A stretch of DNA of 64,000 bases, from NCBI GenBank assembly GCA_010909165.1, contig MU008179.1, forward strand, positions 434,001-498,000, given 5' to 3'. The stretch comes from Anthoceros angustus (taxonomy: Eukaryota > Streptophyta > Anthocerotopsida > Anthocerotales > Anthocerotaceae). A model generated the notes under the pieces. That model was not told the DNA's origin, searched no databases, and worked only from the letters and a program-made list of their open reading frames with translations. The translations under genes and the position numbers were made by a program. Positions 34,711-47,665 of this stretch are shown here, one piece after another (position 1 is the first letter of the stretch; each line of letters opens with the position of its first letter).

Positions 34711-36984
34711 TTATGCCAATGTGTCTATCTCCACCCTCTACTATGGATGGGATACAAACAATATATATATTTCACGGACGTCCGCCGATCCACTCCACTC
34801 ATTTCCATCTCCGAGGGTTGTATGGTTTGGTGTACCATGTATGCACAATCATAACGCGGATTTATGTCCACATGTGTCCACTTTTCCATTTAGATAATTT
34901 TGGATTGATCAAATGATGTCCAATTTGTCCGAAATTTTTAGAGCAAGGGTGACCATCTAGATGATGCACTCAAAAAAATTCAGCAAGAAAAAGATACATT
35001 TATGGTAGAAACTATTTGTGGTGTGTTTAATTATGAAAGTGCAATTGTAACACTGGAATGTGTGACGCCGCACCACACTGGACGGAGAGAGTCCCTTCCC
35101 ACCGTGTGATCCCAAGAGAGAGAATTATTTGAAATTTAAAATGTATGTTCTCCTCCTCCGGGAGAGAGACTTTAGTTTCAATTTTAAACCTGTTTTCGGG
35201 GGAAGTGCTCGAATGGCTCATCCCGGGGGAGATTCCTATTTTGAAATTTAAGTCATAATCGGCTGTGAAGTTGAGAGTACTTAACGCCCTTACGCGGTTG
35301 TCAAAGTTTTTGTGATAGGTGAGGCCATGATTGCGAAGTTGAAGGGTTCAGTGTGGAGACATGGCACTGCAACGGGAAGCGAGGCGGATGCTATTCGACG
35401 CCTCCAAGCATGCTGCTTGGAAACGTACCGGCGAGCAAAGAGGCAAAGTTATCAAAAAAGATTGGCGTAACTCAAAGTGTTCCGCCACCTCTAGTGGTGG
35501 TGTAACCATTAAGGGGCCGACAAGACATGGGGAGTGAAGCTGCACAAGACATGGGGGTTATGGCTTTCAAGGGGCTCAATGGGATGCGACATGATGTTGA
35601 CGCCCACCCGTGGAACCCAGAGTAGCAGGAAGCCTTAGTTCCAGAGCACGAAGGTCCGGCACCGAGCGGTCGAGACGATGTGGGCACGCAAAGAGAGCTA
35701 ACGACCGCCACTTATGGAGGAGGGCCATCCGAGGCATGTTGCCAAGCGATTGCGCGGATCCATTTTCTTGCATAGAACCCGCCATTTTAGTGCAAGGTGT
35801 CCAGGGTGTTGGAACTGCTTTCGGGGTCTTGGTTTCTTCCACGGTGGGGAGGAGGGCGATCGAGAGCCACAAACCAGGGCTTTGGAGTCCATCAGCTGCC
35901 ATGAGAAGGCCGGGTGTCCAAGCAAGCACAAGTTGAAAGCTGCAGACCTTCATGAACATTGTTTCTGCCACAAGATGTGTGCCATTATGGTGTCTTGGGG
36001 TCGTAGACGAGTTGTAGCCGCATGTTCAAGCTCATTACTAAATACATGAGGAGGATGTGTGGTGGGAGGACTAAGGTGAGAGGATCGTGAGCGCCTGGGT
36101 CGTTGGAACAATTTTGAGCAATCATCACGTCCTTCTTCGAACTCTAAGGACGCAAAGCGGCAACGGTGGCGCCATTTGTGTTTCGAAGCAAGCACATCCA
36201 TTTCCTCGATACCTCGGGTGATCGCTGTTCCTTTTCCATTGCCGGACACCATAGCTTGGTATGTAGAGTGTCTACCGCTTGTTGTCGATGGTCTTAGGCT
36301 CTATTGTCTAGATGCCTTGTGCGATTTTTTGACTCAGATGTCACTTGGGGTGAGCGGACTCCGCCACCCACCTTGTGCCATATGTTGTGCTCGTGTTGCC
36401 GCGGCTCAGGCTTGATTACACTTTGCTTGTAAAGTTTGTCACTTCATGATGGAATGAGACTTTGTGGCCGCCTAGACCACATGCCCGATCCAGCTGCTCA
36501 AGTGTCGGTGCACCATGTGCCCCGCTATATGCTCTCCCACGACTAATGAGCGATGATGTTGTTGCCGATGCACGGAGTTCTTCCTCCGATTTAAGATGGA
36601 GCATCCCGAGATCAAGATAGCTCAGCTGCTTGAGAGGTTGAAACCCTTCTACATCAAATCCTGGGGAGCGCAATGTATGTTGTCAGCAGTATCACGTTGA
36701 AATGGCATTTCTAAAGGATGCGCCAACCAACCAAGGGGTGTCCACAAAGGTTCACCCAAGGTGCATGCTTGTGCCTGGCACCGGAGGTGAGCGCTTCACA
36801 AGACCAAAAGGCGAGGGTTGCTTTGGCTCATGGGGAATGGTGCATAGTGTATTGTGCCCTAAAGCACTGATGATGACTTCCATAAGCGGAAGTGTTTAAT
36901 GGGGAATCGTAACTTGTGCGGAGTTCAAAAGCTTCCGCCTAAAGAGGTTAATGCAACCTTGTTGCCCGCAAAGATTGAAGTGGC
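34711..36984. other. Unassigned sequence, no recognised gene
   Basis: It holds CACGGACGTCCGCCG (about 34775), a motif that clusters again at 44030-44350. Frames of up to 131 codons occur on both strands at 35570-35970 and overlap each other, so neither can be preferred. No domain is recognised. Confidence 0.35.
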
Positions 36985-37610
36985 GCTTTGAATACCAAAA
37001 GCGTCGGGCAAAATGAAGACGGCACTTCCAAGTCCCGAATCAAGCTTATATACAAGGAAACTCACCCATCCGAAATGGTAGAGTTTCTCAAAGGGAAGTT
37101 GAAACATTTCATCACTCATGATTTCGTTCGAGAGATGGCAAGCTTTGGAGTTCCAAGTGTTTGGAGTGGTTTCGAGGATGTCATTGTGTCGATCATTGAT
37201 TTTTCACAAAACTATGCTTTCCAAGTGCGTAACGAGATCCAAAGCATGCATTGGCATAATGATCAGTTACCATTCTTGTCCACGTTTCTTACATGAGGAC
37301 CCGGTCCAATTGTGGAGGAGGACCCATTTTGCAATGTTCAAAAGTTCTATCATTTTACATTAGCGATGACATGCAAAGATGACACACTATTTGTCCAACA
37401 TTGTCTCATGGTTCATCGGGAATGGTTCGAGAAGGTATACTAGACCACGGAGCCGGATGTGGAGTGATGGGGCTGCATCCTCAAGGCTTGGTGCTGTTAT
37501 TTTGTGGCCGACACTCGCATAATCGGTGCAACATGTTGTGGAGTTATTTTGGATCAGTCACGGAAGGAGAACATGATGGTGAGCCATACTAAGAGAGCAC
37601 GCGAAACAAG
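36985..37610 (+). pseudogene. Uncharacterised repeat-associated protein relic (DTLFVQHCL family)
   Basis: An open frame at 36988-37296 reads KLIYKETHPSEMVEFLKGKL, then IVSIIDFSQNYAFQVRNEIQ and SMHWHNDQ. After a frameshift come ILVHVSYMR, then (about 37380) DDTLFVQHCLMVH, then (about 37455) WSDGAAS and FCGRHSHN, and NMLWSYFGS with EHDG (about 37530-37580). From memory, this order of motifs matches a family of uncharacterised, often multicopy plant and protist proteins. At least three frameshifts break it. The function is unknown. Confidence 0.5.
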
Positions 37611-39691
37611 AATTGTCTCCGCCTCGGTGAGGTTGCAAGGGCGATGTGGTGGATTTTGCGCCCGCCTCTAACGGGCAGCATCTTCAGACACCGATGGCGC
37701 AAAAGTGAAGCGAATTTTTGGCTTGTTGAGAAACTGAGGTAAACCAAGATGAGGTGGGGTGTGCTACCAGTTCCAAAAGCATGCACTCCATTTATGGGTA
37801 TTCTCGGGATGCTTTGAATCCACCTCAAAATGCGACACTTGGCGTGCTTTTGTGGTGCTTGCCAAAGGACATGCTAGGGTGAGAGTGGCCTCGTGAATTT
37901 GGCGCAATGTGACCTTGAAGCCCGAGTGGTGACGTAGAATTGCAACCCGAACGCAGTGGAACCTTGTCGATTTGAACATCGCGAGGCGGAACGAGCTATC
38001 GAGGAAGCCAGAGGATGTCACCGAGATGGCTGAGCTTTTGGAGGAGGCGATAACTTTGTTGTGCAGACACTCGGGATGAAGGGTCAACCTTCTACTTGGT
38101 CAAGTGCATCGAGTCTTGTCACAAAAGCGGATGTGCTTAGAAAGTGTCCTTGGAGCAATAATACTTTCCTCCTGTGATGAAATAGTAGTAGGCCAAGATT
38201 ACTGTGGGCTTGAGACGGATGTCTTTACACACTAGACCTTAATGAGGCAGACATCTACATGTGCATTGCAAGTAAGTTTGCACTCTTGCAAATGGATGGT
38301 AGACGGACGTGAGGTATTTTAGATGCGACACTCTAGACACATTCGATCGACATGATAGCAATTAGGAATGTGTGTGAGGCGTTGCTTGCTTGGAATGCGG
38401 ATGGCACCTATTGATGCGGATGGCACCTATTGGAACCATGTGCCATATTGCCTCGCGTTATCCATACGAATGGCATCCAAAGTATGTGGTAAATCCTTCA
38501 CGATTGTGTTGTGTAGGCCACAAAACATGCATGGTCCACACTATGTGATAGCGATATTGGTGCCCCTAAGCCTCGGATGTATATCTTCGCGACATCGATG
38601 ATCACACACCGATAGACACATCTTCCGTACATCACCTTCTTACCGACGTCTACCAAAGATTCTAACGACATGGCTGCGATGGCGGTGAGATGAGCGGCAA
38701 GGGCCGGCAATGGCTGGTGTGGTGGCTCAACGTCGCAGTGTGTCGATCCATTGGTGCTGCAGGGAGTGCCGCAGAGCAAATAGCGGACCGACCGTGGGCG
38801 GAGTTGCGAAGGCACCGGCGTTGATCCGCAAGTTCGGCAAGGAAGGCGCAAATTCAAGTATTGCCCGGCTCATGAGCGCAAATCACCGACTATGGCGGAC
38901 GGGAGGAAGATGCCGGATGTGATACCACAAGACAACAAACCCCAACAAGTGTCTCACCACAGAAATGGAGATGGCGGCCGATCACCCCACTTGTGGCTCC
39001 ATCCCTCTAAGTCCCAATCTTGTGATGTAAGAGCTAGTCTAGCTAGCTATCCCATGTATGCACACGAGTTCTAGGAGTCACCCATGAAGTTGGGTTGTAA
39101 TCCCTTAGGACAAAGAAATGCATCCGCTGCTATTTGCAATCGGTTTCATGACTCGGCTAGAAATGAGACTTGGTAGTTTTCAATGTAACCAAAGTTGGTT
39201 TCACCAACGGACCGTGATGTTCATTAGTTTTCACACAATCAAGGTCGATCCGCTATGCACTGATCATGAGTGTGCACAAGTGCACACTCTTCCCAGTAGT
39301 GATGATAGGACCGACGATCGTGGGATTAAAGGATGTCTTCAATGTCTCGACATGTGACTCAAACAAGGTGTGAGAACCCCGACTCATTGCGATCCGATTT
39401 GAAATCGGATGGCACAAAAAAGAGAAGACTGCAATATGTCAATGTCGCAACCTTCTCGATCACCAAAAAGGAATAAGCTCTACTTAGGGGCCTCTTTGCA
39501 TGCAGCCTTCAATGCTACCGCTGGTCGGGTTCATCCAAACATGGTACTTCATTCTTGTTGTTGGGCTCCATCCTCCCTGCTTCAAGGACGACCTTTGTCG
39601 CTTTCACCAGCTTGCACGGAGGACAACCGGACACCAGCCTTCCCTTGTTCAATAGTTCATACACACCGGGACACTTGCTGTAATAGTTCCT
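37611..39691. other. Unassigned sequence, possible continuation of the preceding relic
   Basis: Forward peptide fragments such as LNIARRNELSRKPEDVTEMA (about 37975-38035) look coding and may belong to the preceding gene relic. A 19-base direct tandem duplication (ATGCGGATGGCACCTATTG) lies at 38395-38432. From about 38450 on, nothing is recognised. Confidence 0.35.
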
Positions 39692-42290
39692 TCAATGCCT
39701 GCCCCTTGGGAAGAGCATCACTGCTCCAACAACAATCCGTGGAAGGCATAACTCAGAACCCCTCGATGCACTTGTGACGTAGAAGTTCACGTGTTCATCA
39801 TTGCCTTCCTCACCGCCACCACGTAGTTGTCTCCGCCCACCTGCATCCGGGTCCACCGGCTCGCAACCACTCTTGATTTTATCTCGCTTTGTCTTAGTCG
39901 ATTGCCTTGACTTCCGCTTGACCCCCGGTCCGGACTCTCTCTCTCCGCTCACCGACTGCCATAGATCGCGCATATGATTCGCCCGACGACCGGTGTGACA
40001 TCCGGATGTGTCTCCGCCTCTAGCTCGTTTCTTCCAGCCTGTGACTTCGTGCCCACTACTAGTGACCCTTTTTCCACCTCACGTCGGTGCACTTCACCCG
40101 CCACTTGATCATGCACCAACTCCACACATGGTGGTGGCGGCATACATGCTAGTGTCTCCATCTCCAGCTCATGGTGTGCCAATGGCGCTACAGGGTGGCA
40201 TGGTGTTGACATGTGAAACCTCGCACCTCAACTCTTGGGAAGGCTTGGGGTTCTTGAAGAGCTTGGGGTTCACTGGCCGGCCTCCTCGATCATGTGTGTC
40301 CCTGCAAGGCATCCGCAGCTTCCAAAGCTTCCATGGCCTCCACCACGCCCCGAGGTAAGTTTGGAGGTGTGTCCTTTGTCCGCAGCCTCCACTCATCACA
40401 CATCCCGCCAACTCGCTCCTACTTCAGTGTGTCCACTTGCATGCTTAGTTGCCATGACTTGCACCTCCACTCCTGGCTTCCTGACAGAAGGAGGGGTAGC
40501 AACTGAAAGCCTCCTTTCATCCGACGCAGGCACAATACAAATGGAGCCAGGCAAACCCAACCAATGATCTGGTGCCTCGGAAAATAAATTTTGGGTGTTC
40601 CTTATAGGAACACGGCGAGATCCACTAGATAGTAGTGGCAGCTTCTCATAACATGCTGCACAATTGACAAAAGGAATATTGCAAAGATCCTTCGAGTGGT
40701 AGCATAATGTCAACGGGCCAACAAACCGCACAACACAATGAATAAGCCCGCATGTAGATACCGGAGAAGCTACGGGATCTCGTCACCCGACGTTGTACTT
40801 TGTCCAAGTGAGGAAGTGATCGGATCTTTGAGGAGGTTCATGAACTCGGACTCCCATTCCTTACTCGCTCACCTAATCCGATTGTGGGAACTGCTTTCAT
40901 TTTTTGCTCTCATCCATCGGGGTCAACTTCCAAAGATAATCTAGTGCACGGTGTTTGTTGTTTGCAGATGTGAACAAGCATGGCTCGTGGTACATGTGCC
41001 CACAAGACAACATGATTCGCTCAAACCCAAACCACCGCAGGGGCGAAACATCAAAAATAGCCAAAGATTGGTGAGGCAAAGACAAAACCAAGACAAGGGT
41101 CGTGATGAATAACGACTCGGTGCCTCGGGTATTACGGAACAAATAGGGCAAGTTAACAGAGATGGTTGGTGCACTCTTCCTTTCCAATGGCGCAAGAACC
41201 CATCCGTGCCCTTGCCTTGGGACTCGCTCTATCAACCACTTCTTTCGTGATGCAATGCACTCCAACTCATGCGGTCCCATGTGAGTCCGCTTTCATGCTC
41301 ATAACCTTTGATGTCCGAGTCCCAGCTAGCTCCTCCACCCTTTGACAAGGACCTTTTCAAGACCATACCCCTTGCAGCTTGGGTCCCTAAGTGATTCACT
41401 AATGCACGTTGCTCGGAAGATCGGTGTATCCTCAACACCGCATGGATCACCCGATCCAAATCTTCCATCTCTTGTAGGCTTTTACGAATGTCAAAGGCCA
41501 CCTCCCTAATCGCTGCTTCTCCTGCTAGGAGGCCTCTGCGGCTTCAAGGTCGATTCCATGATTGCAATTATCACCTCCTCCACGGCGAAGGTCAGTCACC
41601 GAGTCTCGAGGTTCTCGCAGAGCACAAAATTGCGGATTACACGAGATGACACAATGCCCAGTACACCTACAGACCACCTCGTGGTTGTGTCACATGAGTG
41701 CAACTAGCGTGCCATGTTCCACAGACAGGCTGCTCAGGTGCCCTGGCTTGTCACCGAGCGTGCTCAACACATCACCGAACCTAATCAGGCTAGCAAACTA
41801 GGTGACACTGAAGCAATTCAAGTGACACGCTGTGTCACTTGGCATACCTCAGTGTTTCTCGAATCTCATGCGTAAATCCTGCCCATGTGGGCATCCCGAG
41901 TGACATGACGTGAGCCAAAATTGAGCAAGCAACCAAGGAACAACATGAATTCTAACCAAGATGCAAGCATGACCACCTTACCACTTCCAATGTTTGCATG
42001 CTGAATGTGGACTTACAGATTGTGGTTGTCGTCACACTCACACCCACCATAAGATCTATCTCCGTGGACCTCCCTCTCCAAGCAATCCAAAGATCTTTCA
42101 CCTTGAATACGTTTTCCACCCGTTTTTTGCATGAGCCTCGATGCCCTCCGTGGCTGTTATCGCCCAGCTTAACACGAACTCCTCGAGCTTCTCCATTAGT
42201 ATCCCAAGGCACATCAGGGAATCTTCTTCTCCCTAAGGAGGGCCTCTGCTGTAAATATGGTAGACAAGGTCGCCCACCATCCTCCATTCT
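39692..42290 (-). pseudogene. Decayed reverse-strand protein gene, unrecognised
   Basis: Reading from 42287 downward, several long reverse frames give coherent peptides. They are WDTNGEARGVRVKLGDN and NVFKVKDLWIAWRGRSTEI (about 42130-42215), MAFDIRKSLQEMEDLDRVIH (41501), MGPHELECIASRKKWLIERV (41280), and MLSCGHMYHEPCLF (about 41010), with a zinc-finger-like CGHxYHxxC. Lower down are KRKSRQSTKTKRDKIKSG and PDAGGRRQLRGGGEEGN (39692-39973). It looks like one large gene broken by indels. The CGHxYHxxC element could be part of a zinc-binding domain. Confidence 0.4.
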
Positions 42291-42819
42291 TCATCACTTA
42301 GTTTATCATTTTCAAAAATATCCATCATTGGTAGATGGGGTCCAAACCACGATTCAATCACCTCTTTGCCTCCAATCTTTTCACGAGGTCTTATGACTTG
42401 TCTCTAACATTGCACCCATCTTGCCGCATGTTCCCTCTTCATCCTTCCATGTCCAAAGTTGCGGACCTCGCTTAGGTGATCCCTGAGATGGCATCAATCT
42501 TGCTATCTCGCTTAGCCCCCCCCGCCGTTGCTTTGCTATTGTCGTTGATCTCCCTCCCGCCACGCCTCCCGAACATCGCTAGTTGCACTCTCCCGGACTC
42601 CTCATCCTCGATTGGATGAGGATGCTTCTTCCGCTCAAACATAGCCTCGAACATGCAATTAGTTAGAAGCTCACCTAGCCGGAAGCAAGCTCAAGTTGCT
42701 TGTGAACCTCGGACAAAGCTTCACCCTTCTCAATGGGGCCTCTCACTAAGCCCGTATCTCTTCGTCGTACATGTGCTTCGCATCATTCGCAAAACATTAA
42801 CAACAAGCAGAAACGCAGC

Positions 42820-42965
42820 ACACACCACATAGACTAAGACAAAGCCACACCTCACCACAAAGGCAAAGCCACAAAACACACCACACATGCAAACCACACA
42901 CCAAAACACACGGACAAAGCCACAAAACCACAACACCACAAGGCTACGGGTTTTGTGTGGCACAC
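42820..42965. repeat. Low-complexity CCACAAA/CACACC tract
   Basis: A CA-rich, imperfect short repeat built from ACAAAGCCACA, ACCACAA and CACACCACA units. Reverse-strand frames over it translate to Cys/Val/Phe-rich nonsense and are compositional. Confidence 0.75.
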
Positions 42966-44029
42966 CTCACAAAACCCAGTAGCCACACCCCTCATGCATA
43001 GCCAATCATTTTCCGAGCCTATCAATCGGAAAATCGTTCACTGCACGGGAACGCCCATCATATCATTCGTGCACACGCTCTAATTGACACAACAATTTGA
43101 CGGCATCTCGATCTGCACATGCACACAAAGAGCAGCTCACGCCCGACATCGCCAACTTTGACCGATGCATACACCGCCCACACATGTGGAGCCGTCCTAC
43201 CCCAAACCAAACGCAATCACGAGACAAGAGATGTCATAGACACTACACACTACAGATTGCACAGCCACTATAGCCGCAAGAGGCAAAGTAGATGGCTCTT
43301 ATCTCAGTCACAACCGAGCATGCACCACGGGCAGATGTAATCGTAGGCTCATGCGTACATCGCCACACGAGAGCAAGATCGAGTGGAGCAGCAATTGCAT
43401 GATTGCACACACTTGAGGCACACATGCTAACACCACAAAGGTAGCTCATCACATCGCATGACACGGTTTATTCCCCAGATACTGGACCAAACCACACAAA
43501 GCACAACACAACAGAATCGCATCCGAGCGGAAATTGGAACTGGACACTAGGCGGATGCTCCTTTCTTGCTCCCTCTTGCCGAGCGAGGCCCAATGTTTGG
43601 GAGGTGTTCCCACCTTCCACGACATGGACGGGAGCCGCTTCATAAAAATACCGGCTTAGGGACCCGCTGGAGCATTGAGAGAGTCCAGAAAATACACACC
43701 TTTGGGTTGCTTCCACCGCGCCTTCCCTCCCTTTTGCCGCTCTAGTCGAGGGACCGCATTCGCAAACGCCAAGAAATTGTGTGCTTAGCGCCTCACAGAA
43801 ATCAACATGCACTTTGGTGACGGTGGCTTCACTCGCCGTGAAGATGATGGCGTGGCAGCCGCGCTGTTAGCTTCACGCTGGTACGAACGGTACACATTCG
43901 AAATGTATTCGACATATATACTCAGCCATTTGACTATTTTCGAAAAACACTCAAATTATGGCCAATTGTGTCACTGTGCCGCTTGGGTCCGCTTGGGTCA
44001 CTTGTTTTTTTAATACATAACGTGGTACA
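42966..44029. other. Unassigned sequence, nothing recognised
   Basis: Short frames on both strands overlap each other and show no domain. No repeat structure or splice pattern stands out. Confidence 0.4.
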
Positions 44030-44350
44030 CCAAAGCGGACATACACCCTGGACGCCCGCAAGATTGGGGTCTCAGAAATGCGCCGGACGTCCGCGCAGTT
44101 TTGTGAAATTCGCCAAACGTCCGCGTGATTGGTTCTTTCCTATGTTTTTCACTCTAACAATGGAGATCCTAGTGTTGTGTACTCACATTGCACAAGACGT
44201 CCAACGCTACTTTCTAGAGTCGTAGTTTGGTCCTCTCGAAATGGCCATGATCAGGCTATCGGTTAATGTTCTCTCACAATTGCGCTGGACGTCCGATTAG
44301 CTTGTTTTCGGCTTGCTAATTTACTTTGTTGGCGGACGTCCGCCGTATTT
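44030..44350. repeat. GGACGTCC-rich tract, probable retroelement LTR or leader
   Basis: The palindromic core GGACGTCC or its half-forms occurs near 44055, 44090, 44118, 44197, 44288 and 44334, often extended to CGGACGTCCGC. It lies a few hundred bases upstream of a copia reverse transcriptase in the same orientation. Other plant LTR families carry similar dispersed GC palindromes, so this may belong to that copia element. The motif also occurs once at about 34775. Confidence 0.5.
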
Positions 44351-44649
44351 CCTCTGGACTAGTTTTGTTTGGTTTTGCCCACCGCTTCACCTGCTAGGAA
44401 GTACTATCGCCTGCGAAAGAGGTGTTTAGGATTCCTTGTGAAGCTGAAATCCGCGAACCTTCTTCGGCTTAAACCCTGTTACCGTAAGTATTCACGAGAA
44501 AATAACATGGTCAATGTCTTTCAGTACATGTCTAAAGAGTGGTTTTGCTAAAGATGATGCATTTTGGCCCGTTTTCGGGGGTCATTTTTTGGTCTTTAGG
44601 GACCCAAACCCCTTCAATGGAGAATAACCCCTCTGCTGAGAGACGCTGT

Positions 44650-45730
44650 TATTTTAACTTCTGGACATGCCTCTTTAGTCCAAGCTTACATAGCAGCCAC
44701 AGATCTTATTGAACCTGCTACACGTGAAGAGGCTTTGTCTGGACCTGACAAGGAGAAGTGGAGGCAGCTATTCAAATTCGAGTATAATAGTTTAATAGAA
44801 AATAATACTTGGGAATTAGTTAAGCTTTCTTATGGTAGAAAGCCTATACAATGCAAGTGGGTGTTTTGCATTAAATTGAAAGATGGTAGTGTAGAACGCT
44901 ACAAGGCACGTTTGTGTGCTAAGGGGTATAGCCAAGTTCGGGTGTTGATTATCATGAAACTTTTTACTTTGTAGTTAAGTTGCGGACTATCGGATACTTG
45001 TTAGCCTCATAGCTTGAGTTAGATTTAGACTCACAACAAATGGATGTTACAATTGCTTTTCTATATGGTAAATTAGAGGAGCTGATTTACATGGAACAAC
45101 TCAAGTGTTTATAGATCCTAAAACAAAGGACTTAGTTTGTAGACTCTTAAGGTGTATTTATGGACTCAAGCAATCTCCTTTGAAGTGGTATCTTGATATT
45201 GATGGTACCCTTATCGAGATTGGCTTTGTTCGTTGTAATTTTGATGAGAATGTATATTTCCTATGCAAAGATGGAAAGCTGGTTATTATTGCTTTATATG
45301 TGGGCGACATCATAATTGCTACGAATAGCGAGTTATTATCAAAAGTGAAGACCACTCTTAGTTCCAAGTACCGGATGAAGGATATTGGGACTCTTACCTA
45401 TTGTCTTGGAGTTCAAATTGCTAGGAATAGGCGGAAGGTACACTTAGTATGTATCAAACCAAATATGTTAAAGAGCTTCTTAATCGTTTCAAGCTTGAGG
45501 CTCATCGTACCACTCCACTTGCGGTGGACAAGTCTTATCTACTCAGAGCCCACCCACGAGGAGGAAGCGAGAGGATGCTTCACACACTTTATAGGAGGCG
45601 ATGGGATGCTTACTCTTCAGTGGACTCGACGATATCACTCATGTTGTTTCTATTGTATCGCAATTCCTTTCTAATCCGGTTTAGCTCATTGGGTTGCGGT
45701 AAACGCATCTATCGTTATGTATTAGGGGAA
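44650..45730 (+). pseudogene. pol: Copia reverse transcriptase / RNase H relic
   Basis: This is a clear copia RT: SGPDKEKWRQLFKFEYNSLI (44735), NTWELVK, KPIQCKWVFCIKLK and YKARLCAKGYSQ, then DPKTKDLVCRLLRCIYGLKQ (45110), WYLDIDGTL, CNFDENVYF and the active site region ALYVGD (about 45290-45310), then KYRMKDIGTLTYCLGVQIAR and MYQTKYVKELLNRF (45449). The catalytic YVDD is YVGD, and about four frameshifts or stops are present. RNase H begins with RIYRYVLG near 45705 and is cut off at 45730. No integrase or LTR is attached. Confidence 0.93.
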
Positions 45731-46175
45731 CGACGCTGGGCGTCACGGCGAGAACGGTCGAGGCCGCAGGCCGAGACCCAGGCCGCACCCGACGAGCGCT
45801 CGCTCGGCGAAGGGAGCGCCGAGGCCGAGACGCGCCTACCACTCGACTTGATCGGTACGATCCGTAAGATCTTTAGAATTGTTGCCTTGTGCAACCACGT
45901 TAGAAGTCTTTTTCTCTCTTCGCAGTTTTCACTGTGACTTCGTAGTTTTCACTTTCACTACGCTTACGCTTTTTCACGCTTTTGGGATTTATCTTTTCTA
46001 ACTTTCTTCTCTGGCGTTGAAGGGGTGTACACCGCGATTTCGGATCCGCCTGCCTTCGTAATACTTCTTTCTTTGTTCATTATACGGTCCAGATAGAAAG
46101 TTAATCATTTGAAAATTTCGTCCAAACGGAATATCGCAGGCAATGGTAAATATCGATACATATTAAATTTCACCA
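45731..46175. other. Junction region between copia relic and reverse-strand gene
   Basis: A GC-rich run (45731-45840, GAGGCCGCAGGCCGAGACCCAGG-like, split by CGCTCGCTCGGCG) follows the broken RNase H without homology. From about 45900 the sequence is AT-rich with tandem-like CGCAGTTTTCACTGTGACTTCG / CGTAGTTTTCACTTTCACTACG halves. No gene is visible until the splice structure starting at 46176. Confidence 0.4.
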
Positions 46176-47665
46176 CTGTAAATATGATATACTAACCTCA
46201 AATAGTGCAAACAACTCCTTTTGATTCTTCGATAACTACAAACAAAAAGAGTTAATATTTTACCTCCATTTCAAGTCGAAGAAGATCTTGCTCGGTAAAT
46301 ACCTTTCTCACTAATGTGAGGCAATGGCTGTGAAGATTTCCCACACTACGGAAATGTGATTGGGCGTTACGCAAAGTATCAACGTTAGAATTTGCATATT
46401 TGGTAAATACAATATTAATTTCCTTGTTTACATAAATTGTTACAACTAACCTTTTGAATGTTTTTGTAGTTTCGGATCTTCCATCGAGTCAACAAGTCCG
46501 GTTTAGCTCCTTATTTTCAATGGCCGATATTTCTACATTACCAAAACACAAATTTCATTAGTACTACATAAAGCGATTCAAATAAACTATACTAAAACAA
46601 TATAAACCGATAACACTTACTTTTGGATCTCCATGTCTTTGCTCTAGGGTTGTCGACCCATCTTCAATTGGTCATTGGATCTTTGAGGCTATGTTCCCAA
46701 ATGGGAACATATCTATTTTTAAAATCTTGGAAGACTTGTGGATACTGAAAGTTATCCATCCATTTTCCAAAATCGACAAATTCTTTCGATGGTCCATACG
46801 TTGGTGCATTATCTTCTGACTCATCTTTTTCCTCTTTTTGTCCTTTGAAAAAACAGTATTGTAAGTTATATACTACTTACAAATATACTAATTATTAATT
46901 ACAAACATATAACAGCAATTACCTGATGAGAGATGGCTGTGTTGTTGATTTTGTCGTCCATTGCTTCAATTTTCTCCTTAATTTCCTTAGCTGTAGCAAC
47001 TTGTTCAGCAGCACTCTGTAAACAAAGACATTAGTATTTATTACTGTAAACAAATACATATAATACTGAGTGTTAGTTGTTTACCTCCAAAATCGACTGA
47101 ATTGAGATCTGATGTCCATTAAACCTCGGACCGAGTCATTGTTTCCAACTCTAATTGAGTTGTTCGGAGATTCTTCTTAATATCCTGTAACCATATACAA
47201 CTATAGTGAGTTGAGATACCTTATAGTCCTAGAAAGTTGGAACCAAGTCTTTACCTTTTAATTTTTTCCAGGTGCACTGCAAAGGAGCTGCAAGTCCTTT
47301 TTGTCCATTGATGTGAACATAGTGTGCTCCGTTAGTACTGTAAGAAAGATATCGAGTTAGAAATGTTCACAGGAGATTCAATTCAGATAATTGAAATGTA
47401 TTACCTTTCTCAACTATCTTTCGTATCTCAATGAGAGGATTTGAACTTGACTGTCATCATATCACGGATCCCCATGGGTGGGAACATGGTTGTTTGATCG
47501 CCAGCTGTTAAGGTTTGTTGGGTCTTTACTATTGTCGTCGCTTTCTGGAAAAACAGTCATTTTAGCCATGGATTCATCAACGGAAAATGGATTTGCGAGG
47601 CGTAAATGATCATTACCTTCTTGGATGTCGACCATTTCATCGTTGCTCTCATTCTCGGATGCCAT
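46176..47665 (-). CDS. Probable multi-exon reverse-strand gene, unrecognised
   Basis: On the reverse strand a start at 47665 (MASENESNDEMVDIQEGNDH) is followed by a series of small exons with good GT..AG borders: about 47405-47665, 47255-47337, 47085-47184, 46923-47015, 46621-46842, 46451-46532, 46264-46345, 46198-46235 and one near 46175. Introns are about 35-100 bases and AT-rich. Exon 4 reads AAEQVATAKEIKEKIEAMDD and exon 5 contains TYGPSKEFVDFGKWMDNFQY. A charged, helix-forming, possibly coiled-coil protein is suggested. In-frame stops (near 47460, 47110 and 46680) mean it may be a pseudogene or spliced differently. No family is recognised. Confidence 0.45.
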
